Shown: positions 62,016-64,000 of the stretch, piece by piece
Position numbering within the stretch: position 1 is the stretch's first letter
How the letters are laid out: each line of letters opens with the position of its first letter
Assembly (NCBI GenBank): GCA_036380875.1
Contig: DASVDX010000086.1
Location: 84,503-148,502 of the forward strand
Reading direction: 5' to 3'
From: ZC4RG17 sp036380875
Lineage (GTDB): Bacteria; Actinomycetota; Acidimicrobiia; Spongiisociales; ZC4RG35
DNA length: 64,000 nt
Translations under genes and position numbers: made by a program
Notes under the pieces: generated by a model
Databases searched by the model: none
Told to the model about the DNA's origin: nothing
Seen by the model: only the letters and a program-made list of their open reading frames with translations

Positions 62016-62579
62016 ATGATCGAACAGTCGTTCGATACCAGGGGGAACGAGGCAATGGATCGGGTCGCCGATCGTTGGGGGAATCTCACTGCTTCTCGTT
62101 TGGAGTTCCTGTCTGAGGTGGCTGCTTTGGACCGGGAGCGGGGGTTCGATTACGACGGTTACACCTCCACCGCGGCGTTTCTGATGCATCGGTGTGGCAT
62201 GTCGGCGCGCCGGGCGCGGCGGGAGGTGTTCCTGGCCCGCTCCCTCGACCAGATGCGGCTCACCTGGTCAGCGGTTGCTTCCGGCAAACTCAGTTTCGAC
62301 CAGGCGGTGGTGTTGGCGTTCGCCCAGCACCGGTTCCCCGACCCATTCGCTTCGGATGAGGAAGCTCTGGTGGAGGCTGTGAGTGGGTTGTCGGTTTCGG
62401 ATACGCGTCGGGCGGTGCAGCATTGGTGCCATCTCCACCAAGAACCGGACGACCCCGACGAAGAAGAGGAGCCGTCGCGGGTGTATCTGTCCGAAACGAT
62501 GGGTGGGAGGGGGCGCCTGGATGGTGATCTAGACCGGGATGAGCCTCCCCCGGTTTCCCGGACGGTCTTGGTTGGCTGA
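62016..62579 (+). pseudogene. DUF222 (13E12-type) HNH-endonuclease-family gene, truncated by IS
   Basis: The first ~175 residues match the DUF222 domain of the 13E12 repeat family: LTASRLEFLSEVAALDRERG, STAAFLMHRCGMSARRARRE, LSFDQAVVLAFAQHRFPDP and ending RVYLSETMGGRGRLDGDLD. Complete members run to 400 residues or more with a C-terminal HNH nuclease, which is missing. Native sequence ends at the IS boundary (62539), and the frame runs 12 codons into the element to TGA 62577. These genes are multicopy in actinobacteria and often recombine. Confidence 0.8.
62540..62563 (+). repeat. IS3 terminal inverted repeat, left end
   Basis: Begins TGAGCCTCCCCCGGTTTCCC and matches the right end at 21 of 24 positions. 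It lies beyond the 3' end of the orfB transposase gene. Confidence 0.8.
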
Positions 62580-63470
62580 TCATGCCACCTCGGTGAGGCT
62601 GGCGTGATACGTCTCGTAGTCGATGGGTGACAGGTTGTTGATCGAGGTGTGTCTCCTTTCGGGGTTGTAGAAGGCTTCGATGTATTCGAAGATCGCCTGG
62701 GCGAGTTCCCGACGGGTCTGCCAGTTGCGGCGGTCGAGGAGTTCGAGCTGGAGGGTTCCGAAGAAGCTCTCGGCCATGGCGTTGTCGAGGGCGTCTCCGA
62801 CGGTTCCCATGGAGCCGAGCAGGCCAGCCTGGCGGAGCCGTTGCCCGAACGCCCAGGAGGTGTATTGGGTTCCGTGGTCGGCATGGTGGATGACCTGACC
62901 CGGATCGGGCTTGCGTCGCCAGCAGGCCATGTCCAGGGCGTCGACCACCAGTCCGGTGCGCAGGTGATCGGCGATGGACCAGCCGATCACCCTCCTCGAC
63001 CAGGCGTCGATGACCACAGCCAGATACACCTTCCCTTCCAGAGCGGCGTGTTCGGTTATGTCGGCCACCCAAAGCCGGTCGGGGCCGGCTGGATGGAACT
63101 GGCGGTTGACCAGATCGTCGGAGGGCTGAGCACGAGGATCCCGGCGGGTTGTGCCATGACGGCGGCGACGCCGGTATATCCCTTCGATCCCGGCCTGACG
63201 CATCAACCGTTCCACCCGCTTGCGGGAGATGGAGATGTCCTGGCCCAATCGGAGCTCGGCCCAGACCCGTGGTGAGCCGTAGGTGCCCCGGGATTGACGC
63301 CAGATCTCAGTGATCGTCTCGGTGAGCCGCCGATCCTCGGTGGTGCGGGCCGACGGATGAGACTGGCGATACCGCCACTCGTAGAAGCCGCTCGGTGACA
63401 CACCAAGACGAGATGCCATGAATCTGATCGGGAACCGGGCCTTCTCCGCGTCCATGAACCGAAAGATCAC
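62580..63470 (-). CDS. IS3-family transposase OrfB (DDE integrase)
   Basis: A 296-residue catalytic subunit. An N-terminal HTH_21-type helical region (GVSPSGFYEWRYRQ, then RGTYGSPRVWAEL) precedes the DDE core: first aspartate in LWVADITEH, second in IHHADHGTQYTS, glutamate in NAMAESFFGTLQ. GTG 63470 overlaps the orfA stop as GTGA, so re-initiation is possible; no classic slippery A-run was seen for the frameshift used by many IS3 elements. It appears intact. Confidence 0.93.
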   Translation of the reverse strand: MIFRFMDAEKARFPIRFMASRLGVSPSGFYEWRYRQSHPSARTTEDRRLTETITEIWRQSRGTYGSPRVWAELRLGQDISISRKRVERLMRQAGIEGIYRRRRRHGTTRRDPRAQPSDDLVNRQFHPAGPDRLWVADITEHAALEGKVYLAVVIDAWSRRVIGWSIADHLRTGLVVDALDMACWRRKPDPGQVIHHADHGTQYTSWAFGQRLRQAGLLGSMGTVGDALDNAMAESFFGTLQLELLDRRNWQTRRELAQAIFEYIEAFYNPERRHTSINNLSPIDYETYHASLTEVA

Positions 63471-63754
63471 TTCGGGAGGACATTCTCCTGGGCGAAGAAG
63501 GCAGCGGCTCGAGAGAGCAGATCACGCTCCATCCGCAACACCCGGTTCTCCCGACGAAGCCGGGTCAACTCCTCCTTCTCAGCCGTAGTCAACCCTTCCC
63601 GTTTCCCCTCGTCGACATCGGCCTGGGCCATCCACCGACGCAACCCCGACTCAGAGATCCCAAGATCCTTGGCAATCTGAGCCACCGGCTTCAAGCCCTC
63701 ACGGGCCAACTCCACAGCACGTCTCCGAAACTCCGGCGGCTTCGCAGCAGGCAT
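63467..63754 (-). CDS. IS3-family transposase OrfA (helix-turn-helix)
   Basis: A protein of about 95 residues, MPAAKPPEFRRRAVELAREG, with a helix-turn-helix (KPVAQIAKDLGISESGLRRW) and a C-terminal leucine-zipper-like segment (EEELTRLRRENRVLRMERDL in essence). ATG 63754 has GGAGGAGGA just upstream; the frame extends to TTG 63787. It binds the element ends and partners OrfB. Confidence 0.9.
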   Translation of the reverse strand: MPAAKPPEFRRRAVELAREGLKPVAQIAKDLGISESGLRRWMAQADVDEGKREGLTTAEKEELTRLRRENRVLRMERDLLSRAAAFFAQENVLPK

Positions 63755-63796
63755 TCCTCCTCCATTCTCGGTGCCCTCAGACACCAAACGGTACGA

Positions 63797-63820
63797 GTCC
63801 GGAGAAGCGGGGGAGGCTCA
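63797..63820 (-). repeat. IS3 terminal inverted repeat, right end
   Basis: On the minus strand it begins TGAGCCTCCCCCGCTTCTCC, upstream of orfA, pairing with the left end. Confidence 0.8.
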
Positions 63821-64000
63821 GTTTCGGGGTGGGTGGCGTAGTCGTGGGGTTTGGGCGGCCGGTAGATGGGTCTGACGATGGTGCCGTCGCCGTAGATGGT
63901 GCGGGTGGGGTGTGGGTATTTGAGTGAGCCGCGCCCGTCGGGCCGGAGGAGTCCGAGTCGTTGGGCATGGTCGACGGCGACGGCGGTGAATTCCTCGATG
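63821..64000 (-). pseudogene. Truncated unidentified ORF entering from the right edge
   Basis: On the minus strand a frame open from the window edge (first full codon at 63999) reads AVAVDHAQRLGLLRPDGRG, then SLKYPHPTRTIYGDGTIVRP and IYRPPKPHDYATHPE before meeting the IS end. It continues into the element and stops at TGA 63691-63693. The composition looks like real coding sequence, but I do not recognise the family. Its 3' end has been replaced by the IS. Confidence 0.5.

Larger units (their letters stand above)
62540..63820 (-). mobile_element. IS3-family insertion sequence
   Basis: A 1281-bp element with two transposase genes on the minus strand. Terminal inverted repeats of about 24 bp, TGAGCCTCCCCCG plus CCGGAC with three mismatches, lie at 62540-62563 and, reversed, at 63797-63820. 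The two-ORF layout and DDE transposase fit IS3. The bases flanking the ends (GGA before, GTT after) do not form a target duplication. Confidence 0.85.

Overview
The window is about 64 kb of high-GC chromosomal DNA from what looks like a deep-branching actinobacterium, possibly Acidimicrobiia or a related class. That placement is inferred from gene content, not from a marker phylogeny. Supporting signs are an F420-type LLM oxidoreductase, a DUF5667-like protein beside an ECF sigma factor, an actinobacterial-type LexA box (TCGAAC-N4-GTTCGA), a Streptomyces-type Nur box (TTGCAA-N5-TTGCAA), candidate leaderless promoters, many GTG/TTG starts, and an SLH protein of a type common in these groups. 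System I (Ccm) cytochrome c maturation is unusual for mainstream Actinobacteria and fits a deep branch.

Layout. 1-6.4 kb: end of ilvC, a candidate leucine leader/attenuator, leuA, two CNNM/CBS membrane proteins and leuB in one tightly coupled run, then a convergent pyrophosphatase. 6.4-14.1 kb (minus): a tricorn-type peptidase and an osmoprotectant ABC importer (binding protein, two permeases, CBS-containing ATPase) preceded by a USP/CBS-like protein. 14.2-17.9 kb: three-gene proton-translocating transhydrogenase, a small membrane protein and a nitroreductase. 18-24.3 kb: DUF5667-like repeat protein, ECF sigma factor, SpoU methyltransferase, a LexA-controlled exonuclease/GIY-YIG fusion and a Cdc48-like ATPase with a degenerate first domain. 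24.3-31 kb: LLM oxidoreductase and hisA on minus, diverging from a TrpR-like regulator leading hisG-D-B-H-F-IE; a palindrome sits between the two units. 31-38.9 kb: an ArsR-type regulator diverging from a complete ccmABCDEF-ccmH/I-ccmG operon, including a 35-residue ccmD. 38.9-43.3 kb (minus): nur, a Nur box and a cbiMQO-type nickel importer coupled to a lipase-like protein lacking its expected nucleophile. 43.3-45.7 kb: a small membrane protein, trpD, a VOC protein and another membrane protein.

45.7-56.3 kb is a self-contained xylo-oligosaccharide locus: a LacI regulator with a four-copy 12-bp operator array at its own start, a binding protein, two permeases, a GH3 glycosidase, class II xylose isomerase, a mutarotase-like protein and xylulokinase. 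The genes overlap by 1-4 bases almost throughout, so uptake, hydrolysis, isomerisation and phosphorylation are probably co-expressed. RNase P RNA with its terminator follows, then an SLH/collagen-like secreted protein and a cyclase-NB-ARC regulator.

The last 3.5 kb is decayed and mobile: a frameshifted dihydrofolate-reductase-like gene, a gene-poor stretch with a 26-bp tandem duplication, and an IS3-family element whose two ends abut two different truncated genes with no visible target duplication. I saw no CRISPR array, prophage, tRNA or obvious defence system. The most interesting points are regulatory: the leu attenuator, the LacI 12-bp array, the LexA box, the his palindrome and the Nur box.
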